Position numbers and translations under genes: made by a program | Shown here: one piece after another, positions 26,219 to 34,990 of the stretch | Position numbering within the stretch: the stretch's first letter is position 1 | How the letters are laid out: the number at the start of each line of letters is the position of its first letter | Origin: Balneola sp. | GTDB lineage: Bacteria > Bacteroidota > Rhodothermia > Balneolales > Balneolaceae | DNA length: 64,000 nucleotides | Assembly (NCBI GenBank): GCA_017640785.1 | Contig: JAEPPZ010000012.1 | Coordinates: 42,811-106,810, forward strand | Reading direction: 5' to 3' | Notes under the pieces: generated by a model | What the model was told of the DNA's origin: nothing | Database searches by the model: none | The model's input: only the letters and a program-made list of their open reading frames with translations

Positions 26219-26344
26219 TTATTTAGGAGGCAGGAAACCACTATTCCCTTTTTTCTTTTCTGCTTTTGCAGCTCTTTTCTCTTTTAGAGTTTTTGCCGGG
26301 GCGGTTTTACCTGAATTTTTCTTTATCGATTTTCCTTTTGACAT
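26219..26344 (-). CDS. 41-residue highly basic small protein
   Basis: ATG at 26344 to TAA at 26219-26221. The peptide starts MSKGKSIKKNSGKTAPAKTL, continues KEKRAAKAEKKKGNSGFLPPK and has no hydrophobic segment. About a third of its residues are Lys or Arg. Similar tiny basic proteins with a TLKEKRAxKxEKK core occur in Bacteroidetes; nucleic-acid or ribosome binding is a guess from charge. It lies 118 bp downstream of the dgcA-like gene and ends 13 bp from the convergent ltaE stop. Confidence 0.65.
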   Translation of the reverse strand: MSKGKSIKKNSGKTAPAKTLKEKRAAKAEKKKGNSGFLPPK

Positions 26345-26462
26345 ATCTGACTCCAATAGTTTAAAAGCGTATTTCTAAAAGAATTTCCTTTAGCAATGAT
26401 GCTTCGAATCAATGTAGCACATAAAAACTCATAACCTACTATTTACTTTATGATGGTAAGAA

Positions 26463-27515
26463 CTAAAGTCCCAAACCAACTTTATCATTGGGGTAGAGAT
26501 AGCCTTTTTCTAATCTGAATAATCCTTTGAAAGGATCTTTTTCAAAATCGAGATGACTGTCAAGATCGGCAAATTCAACGTTAGGGCGGCTAAGCGCGAA
26601 ATGTAATCCCATTGATATTCCTAAACTGCATTCATCCAAACAACCAACCATAACTTCGTTTCCGGCAGCTTTAGCTACCGAGTTGATATGCATTCCTTCC
26701 AATATCCCTCCGATCTTCATCAATTTAATATTGATCATATCAGAAGAATTATTCTTAGTTAGCCGATGGATATCATCCAACGTTTTAAGACTCTCATCAG
26801 CCATTACCGGATGCGTTATCTTTGAAATAAGAGGTTCCAGTAAGTGCTCGTCATCAACACTGAGAGGCTGTTCAAATATTTGAATTCCGATCTCTTTAGT
26901 GGCTTTTGAAAACTCAATACTTTGTTCTACAGAATATCCCTGATTACCATCAAAACGAAGGATCACATTGGGATATTTATCTCTGATTAATTTCAATTTT
27001 TGGATATCCTCTTCCAGGTCCAGGCCACCTTTTACTTTCAGAATAAAAAAGCCATCCTCAACAAATTGATCAGCCTTCTTAAGGGTGTCATCAACAGGTA
27101 AAATTCCAATCGTTACACTGGTGGGAATGGACGATCTGTATCCACCCAGAAGCTGATACAATGGAACATCTGCTTTTTTTGCCATCAGATCGAAAAGTGC
27201 AGCGTCCACCATAGCTAAAGCAGAAGATCTCACCTTCCCGGTTTCTCTCAGATCATCTAAAATTCGGGCAAAATGAAATGGATTAACACCTTTTAGAGCA
27301 GGAATAATTGTTTCATTCAAACTTTGTTCCAAGTATTCCGGAGATTCTTTAGTTATTGCAGGATCAGGAGCAGCACACCCAAATCCTGTGTAGCCGGAAT
27401 CGGTTTCAAGTCTTAATACATAATTGGTTGCATCAGAAATTGTTTCGTAAGCAATGGTATAGGGATCGGTTAACTCCAGATCAAACCGTTCAAATGAAAT
27501 CTGAGTGATCTTCAT
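26463..27515 (-). CDS. dgcA: Enolase-superfamily dipeptide epimerase / N-acyl-glutamate racemase (DgcA-like)
   Basis: A 350-residue member of the muconate-lactonising subgroup. A capping domain (about 1-115) is followed by a barrel with catalytic KxK (FILKVKGG), metal ligands Asp (LRFDGNQGY), Glu (IFEQPL) and Asp (PVMADESL), and the acid-base Lys (INIKLMKIGG). Relatives are L-Ala-D/L-Glu epimerases; the one-base overlap with a DUF1611 gene instead points to the DgcN-DgcA pair, where DgcA racemises N-acetyl-D-glutamate. The enzyme family is firm; the exact substrate is inferred from context. Confidence 0.85.
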   Translation of the reverse strand: MKITQISFERFDLELTDPYTIAYETISDATNYVLRLETDSGYTGFGCAAPDPAITKESPEYLEQSLNETIIPALKGVNPFHFARILDDLRETGKVRSSALAMVDAALFDLMAKKADVPLYQLLGGYRSSIPTSVTIGILPVDDTLKKADQFVEDGFFILKVKGGLDLEEDIQKLKLIRDKYPNVILRFDGNQGYSVEQSIEFSKATKEIGIQIFEQPLSVDDEHLLEPLISKITHPVMADESLKTLDDIHRLTKNNSSDMINIKLMKIGGILEGMHINSVAKAAGNEVMVGCLDECSLGISMGLHFALSRPNVEFADLDSHLDFEKDPFKGLFRLEKGYLYPNDKVGLGL

Positions 27516-28597
27516 TATTTGCGGATTTTCTCTTTTAATATCTCGATTAAATCATCTGCGCCATGAGCAAGTACATCAAAACAAGGAAGACCGGTTTCTG
27601 CTGTGATTTTTTTGCAAGCAGGTTCAATCTCTTCCGGTTTAAGTCCTTCATGATTTAATGTTACTGCAATCACTTCTTTTCCTGAAATTACTTTAATAGC
27701 ATTTATTTGTTCATGTAGTGGATGAAGTTTATAACCCGGAAATCCGTCATATTCCAAACGAGTAGGAGCATGTTGCAAGATCACAAAATCAGGTCTGCCC
27801 GCCGCAAGGATCTCAAAACCACCGGGATAAGCAGGGTTCATTAAACTTCCCTGTCCTTCAATAACTACCACATCCGGATCAGCTTCTTTCCAGGCACTTA
27901 CAACAGCATGCTCAATCTCACCGGATACAAAGTCGTTAATGCAGCTATCCATGATCATAGAATATTTGGCACCTTGCATCCAGCCTGTTTGTCCTGTACC
28001 GATCATTTCTGCTTTATATCCTTCTTTTTTGAAACCATGCACTACTAACCAGGCTGTTGTGCGCTTTCCTATTGCAGAATCTGAACCTAAAACAGCTAAT
28101 TTCAGGCAATCTACTTTTTCAATTTCACCGGTAAAGAAATGAAGTTTATCCCGATCGGGAGTTTTTCGTACGTCTCTGATCCTGCAATTATGTTTCTCAG
28201 CCAGTTTTACTAATTCTTTATCGTTGGTAAGGAAATCGTGTAGTCCTGAATCAACATTTAGTCCTGCTTGCAAAGCAGCAGCAATTTCCTGTTTCGCTGA
28301 CTGTGGAAGTCGCCCCCCATCCGGAGCAAGACCAACCACAAAATTCTTAACAGCAACACCATCTTTACTCAATTCGGAATAAGCAGTACCAAAATCTTTG
28401 AAGATTTTGATCCCATTTGGCTTATTATCCAATACTTCTCCGGCATCTTTTCCAGCATACCTCTCATCAATAATTCCAACAACATTGTACCGCTCGGTAA
28501 ACCGAACTAGTCCATGCGAAGTTTTTCCTTCAGGAGTATTGAACATACCCTGACAGTAAACAATTGCGGTTCCGTCTATAGATTCTTTGTGTTGCAT
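27515..28597 (-). CDS. dgcN: DUF1611 family protein, probable D-glutamate N-acetyltransferase (DgcN-like)
   Basis: A 360-residue two-domain protein: an N-terminal Rossmann-like domain (NVVGIIDERYAGKDAGEVLD) and a P-loop-like domain with LAVLGSDSAIGKRTTAWL, EMIGTGQTGWMQGAKY and VVVIEGQGSLMNPAYPGG. This is the DUF1611 family, whose studied member DgcN acetylates D-glutamate so that DgcA can racemise it. The stop overlaps the start of the epimerase gene by one base, so the two are coupled. The pair would feed D-glutamate, for example from peptidoglycan, into L-glutamate metabolism. A final deacetylase is not in the window. Confidence 0.8.
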   Translation of the reverse strand: MQHKESIDGTAIVYCQGMFNTPEGKTSHGLVRFTERYNVVGIIDERYAGKDAGEVLDNKPNGIKIFKDFGTAYSELSKDGVAVKNFVVGLAPDGGRLPQSAKQEIAAALQAGLNVDSGLHDFLTNDKELVKLAEKHNCRIRDVRKTPDRDKLHFFTGEIEKVDCLKLAVLGSDSAIGKRTTAWLVVHGFKKEGYKAEMIGTGQTGWMQGAKYSMIMDSCINDFVSGEIEHAVVSAWKEADPDVVVIEGQGSLMNPAYPGGFEILAAGRPDFVILQHAPTRLEYDGFPGYKLHPLHEQINAIKVISGKEVIAVTLNHEGLKPEEIEPACKKITAETGLPCFDVLAHGADDLIEILKEKIRK

Positions 28598-28689
28598 TGT
28601 AGTTGGATTATGAGGTGAAGATAATTCTTCAGAACTGAAGTTAGTTCTTTTTCAGATCATGTAAATGATTATGAAAGAGGGATTTGAAA

Positions 28690-29751
28690 TTAATTTTTTG
28701 CCGTAAGTACCGCTACATATCGGTCAGATTCAAGTGGCTCAGTTTCATTCAGATTAAGCAAACCGATTAAACCTGCCGTTGAAGCAGGGAGTATATTTTT
28801 TCCTTCATGCTGCTTCAGGTAGGTGCTCATTTTTTTCATATTCTTATCACTGATGTTGTATGCATATCCATCAGTTTCAATGATTGCAGAAAGAGCTTCA
28901 TCCCCGTCAAAACTATGCCAGTTAATAAGAGGTTCATTCACAAATGTTTCTCTGATCTTTTTAGGATCAAGATCTTCGCACTCTGTTAGATTTTTCTTGA
29001 AAGAATGCACTATTGGATTTTTTAAAGTAGATGAAGCCGCTAAAAATCGAGGGATTCTGGACGTTTTCCCTCTCTTATATAATGACACAAATCCACGATG
29101 AATTCCTGCCAGTAAGGTTCCATTAGAAACAGGCACAGCACAGATCTTTGGAGCGTCCCGAAGCTGATCATATATTTCAAATGCAATTTGTGAATAGGCA
29201 ATGATCTGCAGACTTTTATTTTGTCCACCGGGATTGGCATCATAACTGTCTTGCTCAATAGCCAATTCACTGCTCTTTATAACAGTATCTTCGTAACTGC
29301 CGGGCAATCTGAATATGTTTGAACCCAACGATTCCATTTCTATGATCCGATCGGTGTGATATCCATCCGGTATGTAGATATTGCATTTTAATCCGGCTAG
29401 ATTAGCAGCCAAGGCCACAGAGGCTCCGTAATTTCCACAAGTCGCTAATGTGATAGTATCGAATCCTCGTCGTAACGCATCATAAACCTGAGCAAAACCG
29501 ATCCGGTCTTTTTGAGTGCCGGTGGGATTATCACCTTCAAATTTCAGAAATAATTGCCTGAAATCATGATCTCGTTCAATATTTCTGGATCTGCTTAAAC
29601 TTGTATCACCAACTTCCAGATTTATAATGTCTTCAAAAGCGATAAGGCGTTCTGCAAGCGCGTTTTGTTTGTCACGAACTATTTCACTTAAAATCCGTGC
29701 CTCTTTTGAGACTTTATTCTCAGAAATATTTGATAGATCGCGAAGATTCAT
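28690..29751 (-). CDS. PLP-dependent fold-type-II enzyme (threonine synthase-like)
   Basis: A 353-residue enzyme related to threonine synthase/dehydratase. FLKFEGDNPTGTQKDRIG holds the PLP Lys, LATCGNYGASVALAANLAG the phosphate/substrate loop, and CAVPVSNGTLLAGIHRGF a Gly-rich loop. The C-terminus has the expected ILPASTAGLIGLL segment. It lacks the long N-terminal region of standard threonine synthase. It precedes the dgcN-like gene by 92 bp on the same strand, so it may be a new partner in D-amino-acid metabolism. The reaction is unknown. Confidence 0.75.
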   Translation of the reverse strand: MNLRDLSNISENKVSKEARILSEIVRDKQNALAERLIAFEDIINLEVGDTSLSRSRNIERDHDFRQLFLKFEGDNPTGTQKDRIGFAQVYDALRRGFDTITLATCGNYGASVALAANLAGLKCNIYIPDGYHTDRIIEMESLGSNIFRLPGSYEDTVIKSSELAIEQDSYDANPGGQNKSLQIIAYSQIAFEIYDQLRDAPKICAVPVSNGTLLAGIHRGFVSLYKRGKTSRIPRFLAASSTLKNPIVHSFKKNLTECEDLDPKKIRETFVNEPLINWHSFDGDEALSAIIETDGYAYNISDKNMKKMSTYLKQHEGKNILPASTAGLIGLLNLNETEPLESDRYVAVLTAKN

Positions 29752-29889
29752 GAATTGAATTAAGTAGTATTAAATGAGCAGAATTTTAATAGTACTTACT
29801 TTTACGCTGATAGCAAAGTATTAAGAAAGAGAGCCTAATGAAGAATGGGTGTTGGATGTTCAATTCTCAAAGTTCTATCTTCTTAGTCT

Positions 29890-30159
29890 ATGAGAAAACT
29901 TACAAAGTCCGAAAAAACGGTAATGGAGCGTCTGATCTTTCCTGAGTCATTTGATGTGATCATGGAAGAGACAAATATGCAGTTTGGTGAACTGCGTGAT
30001 GACCTGATGAATTTGGTTAATCATCGTTTTGTGGAGGTTGTTAATTTTGATAATGATAAAGACAGTAAAATGGCTTTTTATGACAGCGATAATATCAAAG
30101 ATTTCTCATTCCGAGCTACAAAAACAGGACTTAAAAGTTTAAATAAAGCAACTATATGA
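29890..30159 (+). CDS. Small winged-helix-like protein of unknown function
   Basis: An 89-residue protein. LTKSEKTVMERLIFPESFDVIMEETNM, then LRDDLMNLVNHRFVEVVNF and FRATKTGLKSLNKATI, resembles a winged-helix unit (helix, helix, recognition helix, wing), but no family is certain. Its stop overlaps the biotin carrier start by 4 bp (ATGA), making it the first gene of a coupled trio with the biotin carrier and murA. Confidence 0.6.
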   Translation: MRKLTKSEKTVMERLIFPESFDVIMEETNMQFGELRDDLMNLVNHRFVEVVNFDNDKDSKMAFYDSDNIKDFSFRATKTGLKSLNKATI

Positions 30160-30662
30160 AATTTGAAGCGCGCGTTTCCGAAGAACCCATTGAAGTAGAT
30201 ATTTCTGAAAAAGAAAATTCTTTTAAGTCCGGCGATCTGGAAGGGGAGTACGAATTCATTTCCCAAAACGGAAGATATCTTTTGAGAATTGGAACAAAAC
30301 TCTACAAAATTGATAATGTAAGTTATGATGGTTCTGATATAGAGTTTTCAGTTAACGGAGACTGGTTCAAAGTTTTAGTAAAAGACGAACAAGAATTACT
30401 ACTTGACCGACTTGGATTTAAAACCGGAAATGCGGTTGCTGAAGGTTCTCTGAAATCTCCGATGCCGGGTAAGATCCTTGATATTCTGGTTTCTGAAGGA
30501 GATGAAGTTACAAAAGGACAACCCGTAGTAATTCTGGAAGCCATGAAAATGGAAAATGAATTGAAAGCTGCTATCGACGGAACCATTGCATCAATTTCAG
30601 TAGAAGTTGGTCAGTCATTAGAAAAAAATTCACCCATTTTGGAGATCGAAAACATTGGATAA
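30156..30662 (+). CDS. Biotin carboxyl carrier protein subunit
   Basis: A 168-residue protein. The C-terminal biotinyl domain (about 95-168) begins LKSPMPGKILDILVSEGDEV and carries the biotin-attachment motif VILEAMKMENELKA (Lys in AMKM). The N-terminal half is an unassigned beta-rich extension. This size and layout match carrier subunits of acyl-CoA (acetyl/propionyl) carboxylases in Bacteroidetes rather than AccB. The carboxylase and transferase partners are not nearby. Overlaps both neighbours by 4-8 bp. Confidence 0.85.
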   Translation: MKFEARVSEEPIEVDISEKENSFKSGDLEGEYEFISQNGRYLLRIGTKLYKIDNVSYDGSDIEFSVNGDWFKVLVKDEQELLLDRLGFKTGNAVAEGSLKSPMPGKILDILVSEGDEVTKGQPVVILEAMKMENELKAAIDGTIASISVEVGQSLEKNSPILEIENIG

Positions 30663-31920
30663 ATTTATTATAGAAGGCGGAACCCCCTTAAATGGAACAA
30701 TCAACATAAGTGGTTCAAAAAATGCGGCACTTCCTATTATTGCAGCTTCGCTTTTGGGAGATTCTGAAACAACTATTACCAATATCCCTCGCTTACAGGA
30801 TATTTATACCTTCAATAATGTACTGCGAGTTGTTGGTGCAAAAGTCGACTTTCAGGATAAAAAGAATACACTGATCATTGATCCTACGAACGTTTCACAC
30901 TTAGAAGCGCCATATGACCTTGTGAGAAAAATGAGAGCATCATTTTATATGCTTGGAGCTTTAGTTGGTAAACATGGCTACGCAAAAGTTTCTCTTCCCG
31001 GCGGATGTGCGTGGGGACCCAGGCCGGTTGATCTTCACCTTAAAGGGATGGAAGCCATGGGAATTGATATCGATCTGGACAAAGGGTATGTAATTGCGAA
31101 GGCTGATAAGAATTTAAAGAAATCCAGTTTTAAGCTGGAACCAAGTAGTGTTGGCGCAACGGTGAACTTGCTTCTTGCAGCTGTTTTAAGAACGGAAGAA
31201 TTCACCATCGAAAATGCAGCGATGGAGCCGGATGTAGTACAATTGTGCAACGTTTTAGTGAAAATGGGCGCTGATATTTCCGGTATCGGTACGGATAGAA
31301 TTACGGTTCGTGGAGTAGAGTCTTTAAATGGTGTTGAAATTGCAAACGATCCGGACAGAATTGAAGTAGGAACGTTTATGATAGCCGGAGTTCTTCATCC
31401 TGATTCTGAGCTTACGCTGGAAGGGTGCAATGTGGATCATTTAGGAAATCTCCCTGAATTACTTTCTAAAACCGGTGCTAAAGTTGAAGTGGTTGGGTCT
31501 ACTATAAAAGTGAAAGCTCCTAAAGAACTGGAAGCTGTTTCTGTTGCTACCGAAGTGTATCCGGGTTTCCCAACCGATATGCAAGCACAATGGGCAACGA
31601 TGATGACTCAAGCTAACGGAGTTTCAACGGTAACTGATACAGTTTACTACGACAGATTTAGCTATGTGCCTGAACTAACCCGCTTAGGAGCTGACATGAG
31701 ATTGGAGAAAAACACCGTTACGATCTTCGGGAAAACGGACTTTGAAGGCGCTTCCGTTATGAGTACAGATCTACGAGCCAGCGTAAGCTTAGTTCTTGCA
31801 GCAATGGTCGCCGAAAATGAAACAGAGGTCCTGCGAGTGTACCACTTAGACAGAGGCTATGAAAATCTGGAACATAAACTGAATGCAGTAGGGGCAAAGA
31901 TCAAAAGATTGGATGAGTAG
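30655..31920 (+). CDS. murA: UDP-N-acetylglucosamine 1-carboxyvinyltransferase
   Basis: A 421-residue EPSP-synthase-fold enzyme catalysing the first committed step of peptidoglycan synthesis. FIIEGGTPLNGTINISGSKN (substrate Lys), the active-site loop LPGGCAWGPRPVDLHLKGME with the fosfomycin-target Cys intact, FPTDMQAQWATMMTQANG and TDLRASVSLVLAAMVAENET are all present. The start codon is TTG at 30655, inside the biotin carrier gene (8-bp overlap), with no ATG close by. Confidence 0.95.
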   Translation: MDKFIIEGGTPLNGTINISGSKNAALPIIAASLLGDSETTITNIPRLQDIYTFNNVLRVVGAKVDFQDKKNTLIIDPTNVSHLEAPYDLVRKMRASFYMLGALVGKHGYAKVSLPGGCAWGPRPVDLHLKGMEAMGIDIDLDKGYVIAKADKNLKKSSFKLEPSSVGATVNLLLAAVLRTEEFTIENAAMEPDVVQLCNVLVKMGADISGIGTDRITVRGVESLNGVEIANDPDRIEVGTFMIAGVLHPDSELTLEGCNVDHLGNLPELLSKTGAKVEVVGSTIKVKAPKELEAVSVATEVYPGFPTDMQAQWATMMTQANGVSTVTDTVYYDRFSYVPELTRLGADMRLEKNTVTIFGKTDFEGASVMSTDLRASVSLVLAAMVAENETEVLRVYHLDRGYENLEHKLNAVGAKIKRLDE

Positions 31921-32072
31921 TTTTTGGAGAGAAAAGTTAAAAGGGAAAAGGGAAAGGTGAGAAGAGAGAAGAAAGAGCGCTTAAATCACACTTGAGTAGC
32001 TAAAATTAAATCCTGAAACATTTTCATTGAGTGCTGGTTCAAGGTGTTGAATCACAAACAATTAAAAGATCA

Positions 32073-32648
32073 ATGAAAAAACTAATACTACTTACAGCAT
32101 TTATATTTACTGCATTTTTAACTACTGATTCTGTGAAAGCACAGGATGGGTTCTTTTCGAATGCAAGAACACTTGAAAAAGGAGTTGGTTCTGTTGCTTT
32201 ACAACCGGTTTTTCTAACCAATCAGGATGATTTCATGTTCATCATCAGAGGTGGATATGGACTTACCAATTCTGTTACAGGTCATTTAAAACTGGGACTT
32301 TTTGAAGATGAAACCTTTTTCGGTGGTCATTTTGAAACAGCACTGAACAATAGCGCAGAAAGCAACATCGACGTAGCTGCACTGGTTGGTGTACATTCAT
32401 ATGGTGACTTGGGTCTGAAACTCGGTCTGAATCTAAGTACAGATCTGGATGCAGTTAGCATTTATTCAGGAATTAACTACCAACCTCTGTTTATAGAGAA
32501 CAATACTAATCATGCTATTTTAGTACCGATTGGATTTGATGTTCACTTAAACGAAGGTTTTGACATCATGTTGGAAGGAAATATCCCTGCTAACGACGAT
32601 GCCAGATATCTTGAAGCGATCACCTTTGGAACCAGATTTTACTTCTGA
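32073..32648 (+). CDS. Small outer-membrane beta-barrel protein
   Basis: About 191 residues from the ATG at 32073, giving a standard signal peptide (KLILLTAFIFTAFLTTDSVKAQ). The mature chain alternates polar and hydrophobic residues in short strands (GYGLTNSVTGHLKLGLF, GDLGLKLGLNLSTDL, FDIMLEGNIPANDDARY, ITFGTRFYF) and ends in aromatic Phe, as in 8-strand barrels. No specific family or ligand. Preceded by about 110 bases of almost pure purine sequence. Converges on hisA with a shared terminator. Confidence 0.75.
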   Translation: MKKLILLTAFIFTAFLTTDSVKAQDGFFSNARTLEKGVGSVALQPVFLTNQDDFMFIIRGGYGLTNSVTGHLKLGLFEDETFFGGHFETALNNSAESNIDVAALVGVHSYGDLGLKLGLNLSTDLDAVSIYSGINYQPLFIENNTNHAILVPIGFDVHLNEGFDIMLEGNIPANDDARYLEAITFGTRFYF

Positions 32649-32670
32649 AACAAAGAAAGAGTCTGAATTT

Positions 32671-32700
32671 AAAGCCTGTACATTTAGTTGTGCAGGCTTT
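32671..32700. terminator. Bidirectional terminator between the barrel protein and hisA
   Basis: A 12-bp stem, AAAGCCTGTACA / TGTGCAGGCTTT, with one T-G pair and a short loop, followed by TTTTCATTT on the plus strand and preceded by AATTTAAA. It overlaps the last codons of hisA, which the minus-strand transcript would read through. Confidence 0.75.
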
Positions 32701-33400
32701 TCATTTGCTCTAAAGTTATGTGATGCTCATAAAAAGCTTTTCCAACTACTACAGCATCTATATTAGCATTATCGAGTTGAATCAGATCTTGCTGATCAGA
32801 AACTCCACCGGAAGCGATTAACTTTATTTCCGGAAAAGCTTTCTTTAAAGATATATACAATTCTGTATTTGGCCCTGATAAGGTTCCATCTTTAGAAATA
32901 TCTGTACAAAGTACTTCCTGAAGTCCCTCATCAATCATTCTTTCCAAAAAGTGAAAAGTATCTTCTTCAGCAGTCTCCAGCCAACCCGAATAAGCAATTT
33001 TTCCATCTTTAAGATCCATACCCAGGATCATTTGCTCCGGATATTTTTTAAGTGCTGAAATCCAGTCAGGTTCATTTTTGATTGCCATAGAACTGCAAAT
33101 TACTTTTGATAGTCCCGCATCCAGAAGAAATTCAACATCGGTTAACTTTCGTATTCCTCCACCTGTTTGAACTGAAATGCCCAGATCAGAAATAATATTT
33201 TTTATGTACGGAAGATTGACAAATTTACCTTCTTTGGCTCCGTTAAGATCCACAATGTGTATATGATCAAAACCGGCTTCTTTAAATTGAGTAGCAACAT
33301 TTAAAGGGTCTTTGTCATATATGGTAGCTTCTTCATATTTACCTTTGTGAAGACGGACAACTTGTCCATTTAGCAAGTCGATTGCCGGAATTACTTTCAT
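32684..33400 (-). CDS. hisA: ProFAR isomerase (histidine biosynthesis)
   Basis: A 238-residue TIM-barrel enzyme converting ProFAR to PRFAR. The two catalytic aspartates lie in IPAIDLLNGQVVRLHKG and CTDISKDGTLSGPN; the half-barrel phosphate sites VQTGGGIR and LIASGGVS are intact. Follows hisH by 17 bp. It is the last his gene here; hisF and hisIE, normally next, are absent. Confidence 0.95.
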   Translation of the reverse strand: MKVIPAIDLLNGQVVRLHKGKYEEATIYDKDPLNVATQFKEAGFDHIHIVDLNGAKEGKFVNLPYIKNIISDLGISVQTGGGIRKLTDVEFLLDAGLSKVICSSMAIKNEPDWISALKKYPEQMILGMDLKDGKIAYSGWLETAEEDTFHFLERMIDEGLQEVLCTDISKDGTLSGPNTELYISLKKAFPEIKLIASGGVSDQQDLIQLDNANIDAVVVGKAFYEHHITLEQMKSLHN

Positions 33401-33417
33401 TCAATTCTTTTGTGTAG

Positions 33418-34020
33418 TTACTTTTTTTGTGAATAAGCCAGATCTAAAAAATTCTGTAGAACTTTAGATCCAACGGAGCCTGATTTCTCGGGGTGAAATT
33501 GCACTCCCATAAAATTGTCTTTTGCCACAACTGCTGAAAACGGAGTTATGTAATTACCTTCCGAGATGGTGTATTCAGAAACAGGGGCATAAAAACTGTG
33601 CACGAAATATAAATGCTTCTTGTCTTCCAGACCGTGTATAAGATGGTGTTCTTTTAATTTTTTGATAGTATTCCATCCCATATGAGGAACTTTATCAATT
33701 TCTGAGTCGAATTTTTTAAGATTCCCGGGAATAATTCCAAGTCCTTTTGTATCACCTTCAGTAGAGCCTTCATACATTAATTGCATCCCCACACAGATTC
33801 CTAAAACGGGTTTGCTTGTGGTTTTGAGCCATTCATCAATTCCAAGTTCTTTCAGAGAATCCATAGCAGTTTTAGCATGACCTACACCGGGGAAAATGAC
33901 GGCTTTTGCACTTTCAAGTTCCTGTGCGGACTGAGCAAAATAATAATGAGCTCCCAGCCTGTCTAAGGCATTAGAAACGGATGCGATGTTGCCTGCTTTG
34001 TACTTGATGATAGCAATCAT
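33418..34020 (-). CDS. hisH: Imidazole glycerol phosphate synthase, glutaminase subunit
   Basis: A 200-residue class I glutamine amidotransferase. The nucleophile Cys is in VLGICVGMQLMYEGS and the His-Glu pair in MGVQFHPEKSG; VIFPGVGHAKTAM forms the oxyanion side. It supplies ammonia to HisF, which must be encoded outside the window. Three bases separate it from hisB, so they are translated together. Confidence 0.95.
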   Translation of the reverse strand: MIAIIKYKAGNIASVSNALDRLGAHYYFAQSAQELESAKAVIFPGVGHAKTAMDSLKELGIDEWLKTTSKPVLGICVGMQLMYEGSTEGDTKGLGIIPGNLKKFDSEIDKVPHMGWNTIKKLKEHHLIHGLEDKKHLYFVHSFYAPVSEYTISEGNYITPFSAVVAKDNFMGVQFHPEKSGSVGSKVLQNFLDLAYSQKK

Positions 34021-34023
34021 AAA

Positions 34024-34911
34024 TTAAAGAGAACCTTTAGAGCTCGGTATTTGGTTTTTAATTCGCTCGTTTTGTTCAACAGCCGCCTTCAGAGTTCGGG
34101 CAAAACCTTTAAAACAAGCTTCAATTTTGTGGTGATCATTATCACCGGTACAACTAACATGAAGAGTTGCTTTCAAGTTCATTGCAAGGCTATAAAAAAA
34201 GTGTTCTAACATTTCGGTTGGGAAATCTCCAACATATTCGCGCTTCACCGGCACATCAAAAACCAAATAAGGCCTGCCTGAAAGATCGATGGCTACCGTA
34301 GCTTGAGCTTCGTCCATAGCCAATACAAAACCGTAACGTTCTATTCCTTTTTTATCTCCTAGAGCCTGAGTAATTGCATCACCAAGAGCAATGGCGACAT
34401 CTTCTATAGTGTGATGTTCATCAATTTCCAGATCGCCCTTACAGTAAATATCCAGATCTACCAGTCCATGACGTGCTATCTGTTCCAGCATGTGATCGAA
34501 AAACTTTAGTCCTGTATCAATGTTTGATTTTCCGGAGCCATCCAGATTCAGATCTACCTTTATTTGGGTTTCTTTTGTTTCTCTTTTGATGGATGCCGTT
34601 CTATTCGGAGACAAAAGTGCAGATACAATTTGTTGCCAATCTGATGAGCTTTTTACTTCTGTGTTTGCCTCATCTCTTAAAACTAATTCAGATTCTTTAA
34701 GACTAATGGAATAATCAGCTTTTTCGATTTCAGAAAAACCAATTCCTTCCTGCTCTAGCAAATTCTTTTGATCTTCTGTGATCTTTGATCCTGAAACTGA
34801 GATCAAGAACCCTGCATCAATTAAGTTCTTTAATGAGGAAATTGCTTGCTCACGGAATAGGAATTGTTTATCAACAGGCAAAAGCGTATTACTATCTATG
34901 GATACAGTCAT
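34024..34911 (-). CDS. hisB: Imidazoleglycerol-phosphate dehydratase with vestigial N-terminal HAD-like domain
   Basis: A 295-residue protein. Residues about 108-295 are a complete dehydratase with both Mn-binding repeats: [41 protein letters not shown] and [19 protein letters not shown]. The first 100 residues are too long for a plain HisB and too short for the 165-residue histidinol-phosphatase half of bifunctional HisB. They retain a HAD-like order: VSIDSNTLL in place of DxDxT (second Asp is Asn), then [18 protein letters not shown] in place of the TNQ strand. No zinc loop follows. I read it as a decayed phosphatase domain. Confidence 0.9.
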   Translation of the reverse strand: MTVSIDSNTLLPVDKQFLFREQAISSLKNLIDAGFLISVSGSKITEDQKNLLEQEGIGFSEIEKADYSISLKESELVLRDEANTEVKSSSDWQQIVSALLSPNRTASIKRETKETQIKVDLNLDGSGKSNIDTGLKFFDHMLEQIARHGLVDLDIYCKGDLEIDEHHTIEDVAIALGDAITQALGDKKGIERYGFVLAMDEAQATVAIDLSGRPYLVFDVPVKREYVGDFPTEMLEHFFYSLAMNLKATLHVSCTGDNDHHKIEACFKGFARTLKAAVEQNERIKNQIPSSKGSL

Positions 34912-34990
34912 ATTAAATGTTACTTAAATGTGAAGTTTAAAAGTGGGTGTTTGGCTAAAATCACTTAACTACTAACTAAATTGTGGAACA

